A stretch of DNA of 64,000 nt. Source: Dyella jiangningensis (GTDB taxonomy: Bacteria > Pseudomonadota > Gammaproteobacteria > Xanthomonadales > Rhodanobacteraceae). The position numbers were made by a program, and so were the translations under genes. The stretch spans positions 62,001 to 126,000 of the forward strand of contig NZ_NFZS01000005.1 in NCBI RefSeq assembly GCF_003264855.1, in the 5' to 3' direction. Below are positions 29,011 to 38,298 of the stretch, piece after piece (within the stretch, counting starts at the first letter, position 1; every line of letters begins with the position of its first letter). The notes beneath the pieces were generated by a model. The model searched no databases and was not told the origin of the DNA. It was given only the letters and a program-made list of their open reading frames with translations.

Positions 29011-30774
29011 GTGGATGATCGCGTCGAATCGCATCAAGGCCCTGTCATAGCGGATGCCTTGCGACGGGAGCGTCGCGAACGATGGTGGCTGATGTTGCTG
29101 GCCTTGCTGTTGCTCGCGGCGGGCATCGGCATGCGCACGCCCACGCCATCGGACGAGCCACGCTTCGCGCTCGTGGCCCATCAGATGGTGGCCTCCGGCA
29201 ACTGGCTGATACCTCATCGCGGCAGCGACTGGTATTCGGACAAGCCGCCGACCTTCATGGCGATGCAGGCGGCGTCGCATGCGCTCACTGGCGACTGGCG
29301 CGTCGCCTTCCTGCTTCCTTCGCTGCTCGCTTCACTGGGCACGCTGTGGCTGGTCTACGACCTGGGCCGGCGACTGTGGAACCATCGCGCCGGCATGTGG
29401 GCGGCGCTCGCCTTGTTGTGCACCGTGCAGTTCGTGTTCCAGGCCAAGCGAGGGCAGATCGATCCGACGGTCACGTTTTTCGTCACCGCCGCCAACGCAG
29501 GCCTGTTGAGGCACTTCCTGCTCGGGCCGGACCGACGCGCGCTATGGTTCGGCTGCTTCGCCGCAGGGCTGGGGGTCATCACCAAGGGCGTGGGCGTGCT
29601 CGCCTTCCTGATGCTGGTTCCATGGCTGCTGGCGCGACGGTATCGCTGGCAAGGCCTTTCCACGGCGCCGGAGCGCATCGCAACCTGGCTGGTGGCTGCG
29701 CTGGCTTTCCTGGCAGCCATCGCGTGCTGGCTGCTGCCGCTGGCCTTCTATCTGCACGCGCACGACAGCATTGCGGCACGCGATTACGTCAGCGACATCT
29801 TCGTCAACCAGACGCTGCATCGCTACGTGCATCCATGGAACAGCTTCCAGCCACCATGGTTCTACCTGGAGGTGATCTTCACCTCGTGGTTGCCGCTCAG
29901 CCTCGCCTTACCCGGGCTGTTGCCCGCGTGGCGGCAACGGCTGCGTGAACACGATGCCCGTTTCCTGCTGCCGTTGGCCTGGTCGGTGCTGGTGATCGTG
30001 TTCTTCAGCCTCACGCGCGCCAAGCGCGATGTCTACATCATGCCGGCGCTGCCGCTGCTGGCGCTGTGTGCAGGCCCGTTCCTGCGCGACATCCTCCAGC
30101 GACGCTGGGCGCAATGGCTGGCGCTGGCGTTCGTGTTGGCGCTGGCGGTTCCCGCGCTGGCATTGGGCCTGCTCGGCATGCTGCATCCCACGGCGTGGAC
30201 GCGTCATTTCGTCGAAGCCCGGCAGCTTGGGGACCACGCGTCGTCGTTGTGGATCGCGTGCATCGTCATCGGCATCTGGATGGGTCTTTGCATCGCGGCC
30301 TGTCGCCTGCGCCGCGCCGGCATGGCGCTGCTCGCGGGGCTCGCCGGCCTCTGGCTGGCGTGGGGCCTGTGGGTGGCGCCGCTGTTGGCCCGCGCAAGCT
30401 CACAGGCGCCGCTGGTGCAACGTGTCGAGCAGACCATCGGACCCGATGCTGAACTGGCCCTCGTCGCCTGGAAGGAAGAACTTCCGCTCGCCTTCCAGCG
30501 CAAGGTGACCGACTTCGGTTTCGTGACGCCGTGGCATGAGCAACTGGCCGCCGCGATCCGCTGGCAGCAACAGTCGCCCGCGCATCGCTGGGTGCTGGTG
30601 CTTTCCGACGTCATGGCGCCGTGCATCGACAAGGCGGCGACGCTGGACATGGGAATCACCAGCGGACGCGACTGGCGACTTTACCGGCTCGATGCCGTGG
30701 CCCCCTCCTGTCGCGGCGGCGTCGTGCCCGTCGGTGACGTCGAGGATTGGGGCGGCATCGACAAGCGCCGCTGA
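29011..30774 (+). CDS. GT39-family membrane glycosyltransferase 1 (ArnT-like)
   Basis: A 587-residue polytopic protein of the ArnT/PMT superfamily. These enzymes move a sugar from an undecaprenyl-phosphate donor to an acceptor at the periplasmic face. After a cytoplasmic N-terminus of about 27 residues comes the first helix, then the periplasmic loop TPTPSDEPRFALVAHQM, with the acidic DE pair expected in the active site, and SDKPPTFMAM. About a dozen helices follow, then a soluble C-terminus. GTG 29011 is 15 bases after the GT9 stop. It has a paralog right behind it. The donor and acceptor are unknown. Confidence 0.85.
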   Translation: MDDRVESHQGPVIADALRRERRERWWLMLLALLLLAAGIGMRTPTPSDEPRFALVAHQMVASGNWLIPHRGSDWYSDKPPTFMAMQAASHALTGDWRVAFLLPSLLASLGTLWLVYDLGRRLWNHRAGMWAALALLCTVQFVFQAKRGQIDPTVTFFVTAANAGLLRHFLLGPDRRALWFGCFAAGLGVITKGVGVLAFLMLVPWLLARRYRWQGLSTAPERIATWLVAALAFLAAIACWLLPLAFYLHAHDSIAARDYVSDIFVNQTLHRYVHPWNSFQPPWFYLEVIFTSWLPLSLALPGLLPAWRQRLREHDARFLLPLAWSVLVIVFFSLTRAKRDVYIMPALPLLALCAGPFLRDILQRRWAQWLALAFVLALAVPALALGLLGMLHPTAWTRHFVEARQLGDHASSLWIACIVIGIWMGLCIAACRLRRAGMALLAGLAGLWLAWGLWVAPLLARASSQAPLVQRVEQTIGPDAELALVAWKEELPLAFQRKVTDFGFVTPWHEQLAAAIRWQQQSPAHRWVLVLSDVMAPCIDKAATLDMGITSGRDWRLYRLDAVAPSCRGGVVPVGDVEDWGGIDKRR

Positions 30775-30782
30775 GCCCACCG

Positions 30783-32480
30783 ATGACGATGCATCAAGAG
30801 CGCGGCACACCGGCCCGATATTCCGGCGACACCAGCCCCATCGCCGGCCACCAACGCTCGCTGCGGAGCCTGGTCGCGGAGATGCCGTGGCTCTGGTGCT
30901 GGCTGCTGGCTGCCCTGGTCGCCATCTTCCAGCATGGGCCGATGCCGATGTATTCCACGCGCACGCTGTCGGTGGCGTGGGAGATGTGGACGCATCACAG
31001 CTTCGTGGTGCCCTATCTCAACGGTCTGCCCTACAGCGAAAAGCCGCCGTTGCTGCTGTGGCTGATCCATCTGGGCTGGCTCGTGGGCGGCGTGGGCGAT
31101 GTGTGGCCACGCCTGCTGGAAGTGCTGCTGGGCGCGCTGCAGCTCGTCCTCGTCGCGATGCTCGCGCGGCGCCTGTTTCCACGGCACGCAGCGGTGGCTC
31201 GCACGGCGCCATGGATCGCCGGCGCCCTCACGTTCGGATTCCTGTTCGGCCTGCAGGTCATGTACGAAGTGCTGCTCGCCGACTGCGTGCTGGCAGCCCT
31301 GTTGTGCCTGACGCCCGGGCGCGGGCAGGACGCGCCGCGCTTTGCCTGGTTCGCGCTTGCGGTGGGCCTGGGCCTGCTCAGCAAGGGACCGGTGATGCTG
31401 CTGCATGTGGCCTTTCCGTGGCTGCTGGGACCTCTCTGGAACCGCTGGGCGCAACACCATCGTGGCCGCTGGTATGCGACCGGGGCTGCGGCTATCCTCG
31501 CCGGTGGCGCGTTGCTGCTGGCGTGGGCGTTGGCGGCCACCGATGCCGGCGGCGAGGCCTATCGGCAGCGACTGCTGATCCACCAGACCGCCGGACGCGT
31601 CGTCGACGCATTCGCGCACGCCGAACCGTTCTGGTGGTATCTGCCGCTGCTTCCGGTACTGGTGCTGCCCTTTGCGCTTTGGCCACGTTGCTGGGTGGCC
31701 CTGCTGTCCCTGCGACGACCGTTCGAGGACGGGCTGCGTTTCCTGTTCGCATGGCTCGGCCCCGTGCTGCTCGGTTTCTCCGTCGTGAGCGGCAAGCAAC
31801 CCTATTACGTGCTGCCGGAATTCGGCGGCTTCGCCCTGCTGATCGCCTTCGCGCTGGCGTCTCTGCACGAACGTCGACCGACCACGTCGCGCTGGCTTCA
31901 GCCCTGGCCGCTCGCCTTGCTGCTGGGCGTCGGCGGCATCGCATTGGCGCTGCTGGGCAAGCTGGTCCATGACGGGCGCGTGCTCGATCACCAGCTGGTC
32001 GCGGTGTCGCGCAGCAGTCTCCCGTTCGGCCTGCTTTTTCTGCTGCTGGCAGGGGTGTTGGTCACGCCACGCAAGGGCGAACTTCAACGCATCGCCATCG
32101 TCGGGCTGATCGCGGCCGTGGCCGCCAACGGTCTTTTCACGCTCACCCTGTGGCCGGCATACGACTTCACGCCCGTCGCGAAGATGCTTGCGCGGGCGGA
32201 AGCGGAAGGCCATCCCATGGCCAATTTCGAATCGAACGACGGCCAGTACACCTTCCTCGGACGGCTGACCCAACCCGTGACGCAGCTCCACGGCATGGAC
32301 GAAGCCACGCGCTGGGCGCAGGCGCATCCGGACGGACGGGTGATCACCTACCCGCGCCGGCTCACCGCGCTCGACCGCGCGCATGCGGTCTACATCCAGC
32401 CGTTCCGTGGAATATGGCTGGCGGTCTGGCCAGCACCCGCCTTGGTGGACGCGCAATCCAAGGGCGAGCTCATCGAATGA
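30783..32480 (+). CDS. GT39-family membrane glycosyltransferase 2, with altered first-loop motif
   Basis: A 565-residue paralog of the preceding gene, starting eight bases after its stop (ATG 30783; no strong ribosome site). The polytopic layout and YSEKPPLLLWL after the first loop are kept. Where the neighbour has PSDEPRF, this protein reads MPMYSTRTLSV, so the acidic pair normally needed for catalysis is absent at that place. It may be a non-catalytic partner of protein 1 or use other residues. A C-terminal periplasmic-type domain (AEAEGHPMANFESNDGQY and on) follows the helices. Confidence 0.8.
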   Translation: MTMHQERGTPARYSGDTSPIAGHQRSLRSLVAEMPWLWCWLLAALVAIFQHGPMPMYSTRTLSVAWEMWTHHSFVVPYLNGLPYSEKPPLLLWLIHLGWLVGGVGDVWPRLLEVLLGALQLVLVAMLARRLFPRHAAVARTAPWIAGALTFGFLFGLQVMYEVLLADCVLAALLCLTPGRGQDAPRFAWFALAVGLGLLSKGPVMLLHVAFPWLLGPLWNRWAQHHRGRWYATGAAAILAGGALLLAWALAATDAGGEAYRQRLLIHQTAGRVVDAFAHAEPFWWYLPLLPVLVLPFALWPRCWVALLSLRRPFEDGLRFLFAWLGPVLLGFSVVSGKQPYYVLPEFGGFALLIAFALASLHERRPTTSRWLQPWPLALLLGVGGIALALLGKLVHDGRVLDHQLVAVSRSSLPFGLLFLLLAGVLVTPRKGELQRIAIVGLIAAVAANGLFTLTLWPAYDFTPVAKMLARAEAEGHPMANFESNDGQYTFLGRLTQPVTQLHGMDEATRWAQAHPDGRVITYPRRLTALDRAHAVYIQPFRGIWLAVWPAPALVDAQSKGELIE

Positions 32481-32486
32481 CGCGTG

Positions 32487-32521
32487 GATCGTGTCGACGC
32501 ATTCCAGCGCCGACACGATCC
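32487..32521. terminator. Possible bidirectional terminator between convergent genes
   Basis: GATCGTGTCG and CGACACGATC form a perfect 10-bp inverted repeat between the ends of the GT39 gene and the DUF2252 gene. No T run is present on either side, so confidence is modest. Confidence 0.45.
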
Positions 32522-32558
32522 GCAGGCAGCACGCCGGCGCGCTGTCGACACGCCGTGC

Positions 32559-34043
32559 TCACTGGATCGTCGCCACATCGACGCGGCCGGCTCGCGCCGC
32601 CTTGACCAGCGCATCGTGATCGCGCTCGTTCTGGTCGGCGTAGGCGACCGAGAACGATGCCATCGCATCGGCAAACGCATCGCTTTTGCCGAGATAGCTG
32701 GCCAGCACGATGGCGTCGGTCGAACGCGCATGCGCACGCGCCACGGCGTGCGCGCACAGCCGGCCGTAACGCCGCATGTTGGCTGGCTTCATCAGCTCCA
32801 CCTGCGGCGACACTTTCGCATCGCGCAGCTGCCGCACGTAGAAGTGCCGGTTCGCGCCCTGCGTCCAGCCGAGGAACATGTCGCTGGCCGACTGCATGAG
32901 GCGCTGCCCCGACACCACGCGCTGCCCCTGGTGCGTATAGGCGCACTTGCCGATGAACCGCTCGATGACCGATTCGCGCGCCTCCTTGAACTGCAGGAAC
33001 AAGGGATCGCCATTGCCAGACACCAGCAGCATGATGCCGCAGTACGTGCCCACGCTGCCGACACCGACGACCTTGATGGCGGAGTCCATGGGCTCGAAGC
33101 GATCAAGCAGCACGCGGCGCTCGGCGGAAAGCGATTCACGGTAGGACGCGAACGCCTTCATCCGGTCTTCCTGGCTGACCTCGTTCTGCAAGGCATTGTC
33201 GTGATAGATCAGCGGCGGCTCGTCCTGGATGCGCGGCGGCGATCCGCCGGCGACGGTCAGCTTGACGAACTCCTTGGTATGCGCGGTGTATTCCACTGCC
33301 TTGTGCACGCTCTTGATGGCAAGCTTCTTGAGCTGCTGGTCTTCCATGCGGTCGATGACGTCTTCCAGGTCGATATGGTCGTACCAGGCCGACAGCAGGG
33401 GCATGGCGGCGTAGTCGGCCAAATGGTCGCGATAGGCGGAAGCCGCTTCCCACGCCGACTCCCTTGCGTCGTCGGCGCTGAAACCGTTGGCGCGCGAGGC
33501 CACCACCAGGCTGGCGCAAAGACGCTTGATGTCCCACTCCCATGGTCCCGGCGTGGTTTCGTCGAAGTCGTTGATGTCGAACACCAGCTTTCGTTCGGGC
33601 GTCGCGAAGCCGCCGAAGTTGACCAGATGCGCATCGCCGCAGATCTGAAGGTGGACGCCGGTGCTTGCCGTGGTGGAGAGATCGCCCGCCATGATCGCGG
33701 CGGCGCCCCGATAGAACGCGAACGGCGATGCCATCATGCGGCCGTAGCGAATCGGCACCAGCGTCTCGATGCGCCCCTTCGACGTCTCGATCAGCACATC
33801 CACGGGATCGAATCGCTTGCGCGTCGGCGACCAGCCACCCAGCGTCTTGCGCGAGCAGACGGAACGCAGCGCCTTGCCCATGGCTTCCCGGTCCTCGACC
33901 GTGTGCCGGAAGCTGTGGGGCAACAGGCTGTCCAGCGGCATCGGCGGCGGCGCCGCGATCTTCGGCTTGTGGTTGGCCGAGGCAGAGCGAGCCTTGCCGG
34001 ACGGCTTGCGGGAAGAAACCTGAGGCTCAGCTGCCGTGGACAT
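32559..34043 (-). CDS. DUF2252 family protein, kinase-like fold
   Basis: A 494-residue DUF2252 protein, a widespread family of unknown function with a phosphotransferase-like core. Motifs seen are ICGDAHLVNFGGF and VFDINDFDETTPGPWEWDIKRL, which look like the catalytic loop and metal-binding segment of aminoglycoside-kinase-like folds, plus KVVGVGSVGT. The N-terminal 35 residues are low-complexity and basic. ATG 34043 has AAGGGGG upstream; the longer frame to 34409 has no ribosome site. It stands alone, divergent from the DUF5694 gene. Confidence 0.85.
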   Translation of the reverse strand: MSTAAEPQVSSRKPSGKARSASANHKPKIAAPPPMPLDSLLPHSFRHTVEDREAMGKALRSVCSRKTLGGWSPTRKRFDPVDVLIETSKGRIETLVPIRYGRMMASPFAFYRGAAAIMAGDLSTTASTGVHLQICGDAHLVNFGGFATPERKLVFDINDFDETTPGPWEWDIKRLCASLVVASRANGFSADDARESAWEAASAYRDHLADYAAMPLLSAWYDHIDLEDVIDRMEDQQLKKLAIKSVHKAVEYTAHTKEFVKLTVAGGSPPRIQDEPPLIYHDNALQNEVSQEDRMKAFASYRESLSAERRVLLDRFEPMDSAIKVVGVGSVGTYCGIMLLVSGNGDPLFLQFKEARESVIERFIGKCAYTHQGQRVVSGQRLMQSASDMFLGWTQGANRHFYVRQLRDAKVSPQVELMKPANMRRYGRLCAHAVARAHARSTDAIVLASYLGKSDAFADAMASFSVAYADQNERDHDALVKAARAGRVDVATIQ

Positions 34044-34303
34044 GGATGCCCCCTTCGAGATTGCGCGTTGCCAGGTTGGCCGCGAAACCGCCGGCCGGAA
34101 CGCCATTTGACGCCGACTGCCGCCGGATGGGAACCGAAAAACTACGTGAATTACGTGAAATGGCCGGTTGCCCAAGACGAACGGCCAGTCAGGCCGGACA
34201 TCCCGCAGCCCTGCATAGGCCAGATGATCCCCTGCACTCCAGCACTGGCCCGGCACCCCGGCCGCTCCTAGCGTCGATCCGTCCTCCCCTCCGGGTTCCA
34301 TCC

Positions 34304-35371
34304 ATGACCAAACCCTGGCTGCTGTGCCCGTTGGCTTTATGCCTATCCAGCGCTGCCTTTGCGCAATCGACCGTCGACTTGTCCCGATTGGATGCGCACG
34401 ATGCCGCACCGCGCACCCAGGTCTTCGTACTGGGCACGGTGCACTTGGCTGACGCGCCCAAGACCTTCAAACCGGCGTCGCTGGGTCCGGTGCTGGATCG
34501 GCTCGCGTCGTTCAAGCCGCAGATCATCACGGTCGAACAGATTTCCGGCGAGAGCTGCGATGCCATGGCGCGCCATCCCGCGATCTATGCGCCAGAAGAC
34601 GTACGGCCCTACTGCCGTGACACGAGCGCAGCGCGGTCCGCCACTGGTCTGGACGTGCCCGCCGCCATCGCGGAAGTGGTGCGCACGCTTAAGCACTGGC
34701 CCGATCAGCCAGCGTTCGCGCAACGACGGCACCTCGCCGCCTTGTTCCTGGCCGCCGGCGATGCGGCCTCCGCCATGGTGCAATGGCTTTACCTGCCCGA
34801 CGACCAGCGCCGCGCCGGTGACGGCCTGAGCGACACACTGGCGACGCAACTTCGCCAACAGGCCGCCAGCAATGACGAGAGCTTTCAGATCGCCGCGCCG
34901 CTTGCGGTTCGACTCGGGCTGCAACGCGTGTTCGGAGTCGACGACCACACCGGCGACAACGTAAACGTGGCGGATGCCGCCGCCTTCGGCAGCGCCATCC
35001 AGCATGCGTGGGACAGCGCAGCGGAGATCGCGAAACCTCTCCATGCCTCGGAAGCAGCGTTTTGGCAGCGTGGCGACATGCTTGCGCTGTATCGCTTCAT
35101 CAATCAGCCATCCGAGCTCGATGCGCGAATTCGCAGCGATTTTGGTGCGGCGCTCGGTGACGCTTCCCCGCAGCACTACGGACAGATCTACGTGGCCGGC
35201 TGGGAAACCCGCAACCTGCGGATGGTGGCGAACGTGCACGCTGCGTTCCGTGAGTCCCCGGGCGTGCGTGTGCTGTCCCTTGTCGGCGTCTCGCACAAGC
35301 CTTGGTTCGACAACCTGCTCGGGCAGATGCAGGGCGTGGACATCGTGGATGCGGAAAAAGTATTGGAGTGA
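34304..35371 (+). CDS. Secreted DUF5694 protein (TraB/GumN-like)
   Basis: A 355-residue protein with a signal peptide ending LSSAAFAQS, so periplasmic or exported. The opening strand VFVLGTVHLAD and the later VANVHAAFRESPGVRVLSLVGVSH are the signature of DUF5694, related to TraB/GumN-type proteins that may be metallopeptidases with a GxxH motif. ATG 34304 is used because it gives the signal peptide; the frame is open far upstream. No tight operon partner is present. Its substrate is unknown. Confidence 0.78.
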   Translation: MTKPWLLCPLALCLSSAAFAQSTVDLSRLDAHDAAPRTQVFVLGTVHLADAPKTFKPASLGPVLDRLASFKPQIITVEQISGESCDAMARHPAIYAPEDVRPYCRDTSAARSATGLDVPAAIAEVVRTLKHWPDQPAFAQRRHLAALFLAAGDAASAMVQWLYLPDDQRRAGDGLSDTLATQLRQQAASNDESFQIAAPLAVRLGLQRVFGVDDHTGDNVNVADAAAFGSAIQHAWDSAAEIAKPLHASEAAFWQRGDMLALYRFINQPSELDARIRSDFGAALGDASPQHYGQIYVAGWETRNLRMVANVHAAFRESPGVRVLSLVGVSHKPWFDNLLGQMQGVDIVDAEKVLE

Positions 35372-35451
35372 GCCGGAAGTCGCGGCTTGAGGCATTGACG
35401 ACCATGCGGCGTGCGCACCGCTACCGACCATCGCCATGGATGTAGCCCAAA

Positions 35452-35482
35452 AAGAAAGGGCCGGCATGGCCGGCCCTTTCGC
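35452..35482 (-). terminator. Terminator of dcp (minus strand)
   Basis: GAAAGGGCCGGC and GCCGGCCCTTTC form a 12-bp perfect stem around ATG. Read on the minus strand it is followed by a run of T residues (TTTCTTTTT). It lies 20 bases past the dcp stop and may also stop transcripts from the left. Confidence 0.85.
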
Positions 35483-35500
35483 ATCACATCAGCGCAAGCC

Positions 35501-37708
35501 TTACTTCTTCTGCGGCGCTTCCTTCAGGCCACGGTTCAGCAGCATCGGTTCGATGCTCGGATCCTTGCCGCGCCAGTCCTTGTACATCTTGCCCAGCTCT
35601 TCGGTGTTGCCGCGCGAGAGCACCATCTCGCGGAAGCGGTCGCCGTTTGCGCGCGTCAGGCCACCCTTGTCGACGAAGCCCTGGAAGGCGTCATCGGCCA
35701 GCATTTCCGTCCAGAGGTAGGCGTAATAACCGGCGGCGTAGCCGTTGCCCCAGATGTGCTGGAAGTAGCTGGAACGGTAGCGCGGCGGCACGTAGCTGAG
35801 GTTGATCTTGGCCTTGGCCAGCGCATCGGCCTCGAACTTGTCCGGGTCCTGCTTCGGCGCATCCGGGCCCAGGCTATGCCAGCTCATGTCGAGCAGCGCG
35901 GCCGACACCAGCTCGGTCATGTCGTAGCCCTTGTTGAAGGTCTTCGACTTCTTGATCTTCTCGACCAGTTCCTGCGGCATCGGCTCGCCGGTCTTATAGT
36001 TCTTCGCGTAATTCGCGAAGATCTTCGGATCGGTCGCCCAGTGCTCGTTGAACTGCGACGGAAACTCCACGAAGTCACGCGCGGTGGCCGCGCCCGACAG
36101 GCTCGGGTATTCCGAATTGGCGAAGATGCCGTGCAGGCCATGGCCGAACTCGTGGAACATGGTGATCACGTCGTCGAACGACAGCAGCGCCGGCTGGCCC
36201 GGTGCGGGCTTGGTGAAGTTGGCGACGTTGAACACCACTGGCTTGGTGCCCATCAGCTTGGACTGGCCGACCAGGTTGCTCATCCAGGCGCCGCCGTTCT
36301 TGTTGTCACGCTTGAAGTAGTCGCAGTAGAACAGCGCGAGCGAGCTGCCGTCCTTGTCGAACACTTCGAACACGCGCACGTCCGGCTGCCACACCGGAAT
36401 GTCCTTGCGCTCCTTGAAGGTCAGGCCGTAGAGCTGGTTGGCGGCGTAGAACACGCCGTTCTGCAGCACGTTGTCCAGTTCGAAGTACGGCTTGATCTGC
36501 GATTCGTCGAGGTCATACTTGGCTTTGCGCACCTGTTCGGCGTAATGGTTCCAGTCCCACGCCTCGACCTTGAAACCACCGTTCTGCTGGTCGATCACGT
36601 CCTGGATGTCCTTGGCCTCGCGCTCGGCGCGCGCCGTGGCCGCCGGGGCCAGCTTGTCCATGAAGGTCAACGCCGCCTCGGGCGTCTTGGCCATCTGGTC
36701 TTCCAGCTTCCACGCGGCGTAGCTGGAGAAGCCCAGCACCTTGGCCTGTTCGGCGCGGATCTGCGCGATGCGGGCGATCATGTCGCGCGTATCGTTGGCG
36801 TCGCCCTTCTCGGCGCGATCCCATGAGGCCTTGAACAACTGCTCGCGCGTGGCGCGGTCATTCAAGCTCTGCAGCGCCGGCTGCTGCGTGGTGTTTTGCA
36901 GCGGGATCACCCATTTGCCGTCCAGCTTGCGCGCCTTGGCCGCTTCCACCGCCGCGGCGATGTCGCCATCGGACAGGCCATCGAGCTTGCTCTTGTCGTC
37001 CACCACCAGCGCGCCGGCCTTGGTCGCGGCGAGCAGCTTGTTGGTGAACTGCGTGCTGAGGGTGGACTCTTCCTTGTTGAGGTCCTTCAGCTTCGCCTTG
37101 TCGGCGTCGGACAGCTTGGCGCCGCCGCGCACGAAGTTCTTGTAGGTGACTTCGACCAGGCGCTTGGACTCCGGATCGAGCTTGAGCGAATCGCGCTGCT
37201 CGTAGACGGTTTCGATGCGCTTGAACAGCTTGTCATTCAGCACGATCGCGTCCTGATGCTCGGCGAACTTCGGCGCCTCTTCTTGCTGCACCTTCTGCAG
37301 CGTGTCGTTGGTGTTCGCGCCGCTCACCGCATTGAACGCCTGCATCACGCGCGTCATCAGCTGGCCCGACTTCTCCATCGGGATGAAGGTGTTCTCGAAG
37401 GTCGGCGGCTCCGGGTTGTCCGCGATCTTGTTGATCTCCTCCAGGTGCTGCTTCATGCCCTCTTCGAAGGCCGGCTGGTAATCGCCATCCTTGATCTTGT
37501 CGAACGGCGGCGCCTGGAACGGCAGCGTGCTGGGTTCGAGGAACGGATTCACGGCACTGACCTCAGGCGTGGTGGCGGCGGTGGACGCCTTGGCCGGCGC
37601 GGTGCTGGCCGGTGCCGGAGCGGGCTGCTGGGCCTGCTCGTTCGACTGCTGCGAACAGGCGGCGAGCGCGATGGAGGTGGCGATCACGAGGGTGCGGAGA
37701 CGAAGCAT
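35501..37708 (-). CDS. dcp: Peptidyl-dipeptidase Dcp-like M3 metallopeptidase, lipoprotein
   Basis: A 735-residue zinc peptidase of family M3A that removes dipeptides from C-termini. The metal site is FHEFGHGLHGIF (HExxH), with the third ligand expected some 25 residues on. The N-terminus is a lipoprotein signal (RTLVIATSIALAACSQQ, lipobox LAAC), followed by a linker rich in Ala/Pro/Thr/Gln, so the enzyme should be membrane-anchored and periplasmic. ATG 37708 has AGGGG upstream. The MPQELVEKIKKSKTFNKG and YAYLWTEMLADDAF blocks are classical for Dcp. A GTAG-type repeat pair lies just upstream. Confidence 0.92.
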   Translation of the reverse strand: MLRLRTLVIATSIALAACSQQSNEQAQQPAPAPASTAPAKASTAATTPEVSAVNPFLEPSTLPFQAPPFDKIKDGDYQPAFEEGMKQHLEEINKIADNPEPPTFENTFIPMEKSGQLMTRVMQAFNAVSGANTNDTLQKVQQEEAPKFAEHQDAIVLNDKLFKRIETVYEQRDSLKLDPESKRLVEVTYKNFVRGGAKLSDADKAKLKDLNKEESTLSTQFTNKLLAATKAGALVVDDKSKLDGLSDGDIAAAVEAAKARKLDGKWVIPLQNTTQQPALQSLNDRATREQLFKASWDRAEKGDANDTRDMIARIAQIRAEQAKVLGFSSYAAWKLEDQMAKTPEAALTFMDKLAPAATARAEREAKDIQDVIDQQNGGFKVEAWDWNHYAEQVRKAKYDLDESQIKPYFELDNVLQNGVFYAANQLYGLTFKERKDIPVWQPDVRVFEVFDKDGSSLALFYCDYFKRDNKNGGAWMSNLVGQSKLMGTKPVVFNVANFTKPAPGQPALLSFDDVITMFHEFGHGLHGIFANSEYPSLSGAATARDFVEFPSQFNEHWATDPKIFANYAKNYKTGEPMPQELVEKIKKSKTFNKGYDMTELVSAALLDMSWHSLGPDAPKQDPDKFEADALAKAKINLSYVPPRYRSSYFQHIWGNGYAAGYYAYLWTEMLADDAFQGFVDKGGLTRANGDRFREMVLSRGNTEELGKMYKDWRGKDPSIEPMLLNRGLKEAPQKK

Positions 37709-37806
37709 CAGGGTTCCCCTGGAGGGCGGATAAACGAACCCGGAGCCTAACCACACCGCGGTGGGGGTGCCAAGGGCTGGAAGTCCCTGCCACCGCAAGG
37801 CGGTGT

Positions 37807-37887
37807 GTAGGAGCGCCCCCGGTGCGCGAAAAGCCGACGGAGCGGGGACGCCGAGAAGCCGCGGTCGCGCACTGGGTGCGCTCCTAC
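37807..37887. repeat. Inverted pair of GTAG-type REP elements
   Basis: GTAGGAGCGCCCCCGGTGCG on the plus strand at 37807 and its inverted partner at 37866-37887 (reading GTAGGAGCGCACCCAGTGCG on the minus strand) face each other across about 37 bases. Each is itself an imperfect palindrome, so the pair can fold as a REPIN-type hairpin. The same element recurs at 59164-59363. Confidence 0.8.
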
Positions 37888-37898
37888 AGCGGTGGGTT

Positions 37899-38249
37899 TT
37901 ACGCCTTGCGCATGTCCCGCAGCTGCCAGTTCGAACCAATCAGCAGGTTCAGGCGGTGCCGCACGATGCTCATCGGCAGGTCGGTGATGAGGTCCACGTC
38001 GATGCGCAGGTCGTGGACATGGGCGCTCACGGTGGCAGCCGCGTCGGTCGCACCGAGGGCGGGATCGACCTCATCCGGCTCCTCCTGCATGGCGCGCCAG
38101 CGCTCGAACAGCGACGGCGTACGCAGGGCTTCCTGCACTGCAGCAGCGAGGTCGTCGGGGCCGGCGCCATCATAGCTCAGCGAAGGTACCGGCCCGCGGG
38201 CATGGGCGAGATCGGCAATCGACAGGTAATAGTGGCTGCGCAACGCCAT
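37899..38249 (-). CDS. Small conserved-looking protein downstream of bioD
   Basis: A 116-residue cytoplasmic protein with no family I recognise. ATG 38249 has GGAG upstream (a start at 38276 is the alternative). The sequence has LSIADLAHARG, a segment DLAAAVQEALRTPSLFERWRAM, and a C-terminal half rich in Asp/Val (HVHDLRIDVDLITDLPMSIV). It follows bioD on the same strand with 49 bases between, so it may share its transcript. Base use matches its neighbours. Function is unknown; nothing in it suggests biotin chemistry. Confidence 0.6.
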   Translation of the reverse strand: MALRSHYYLSIADLAHARGPVPSLSYDGAGPDDLAAAVQEALRTPSLFERWRAMQEEPDEVDPALGATDAAATVSAHVHDLRIDVDLITDLPMSIVRHRLNLLIGSNWQLRDMRKA

Positions 38250-38298
38250 GGTGAAATCTCCGTTCCGGCCGCCCATGCAAGCACGCGCGGCGTGAAAA

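Noticed and set aside
30681-32516. A 611-residue open frame antisense to the second GT39-like gene
   Set aside because: Gln/Arg/His-rich shadow sequence covering exactly the real gene.
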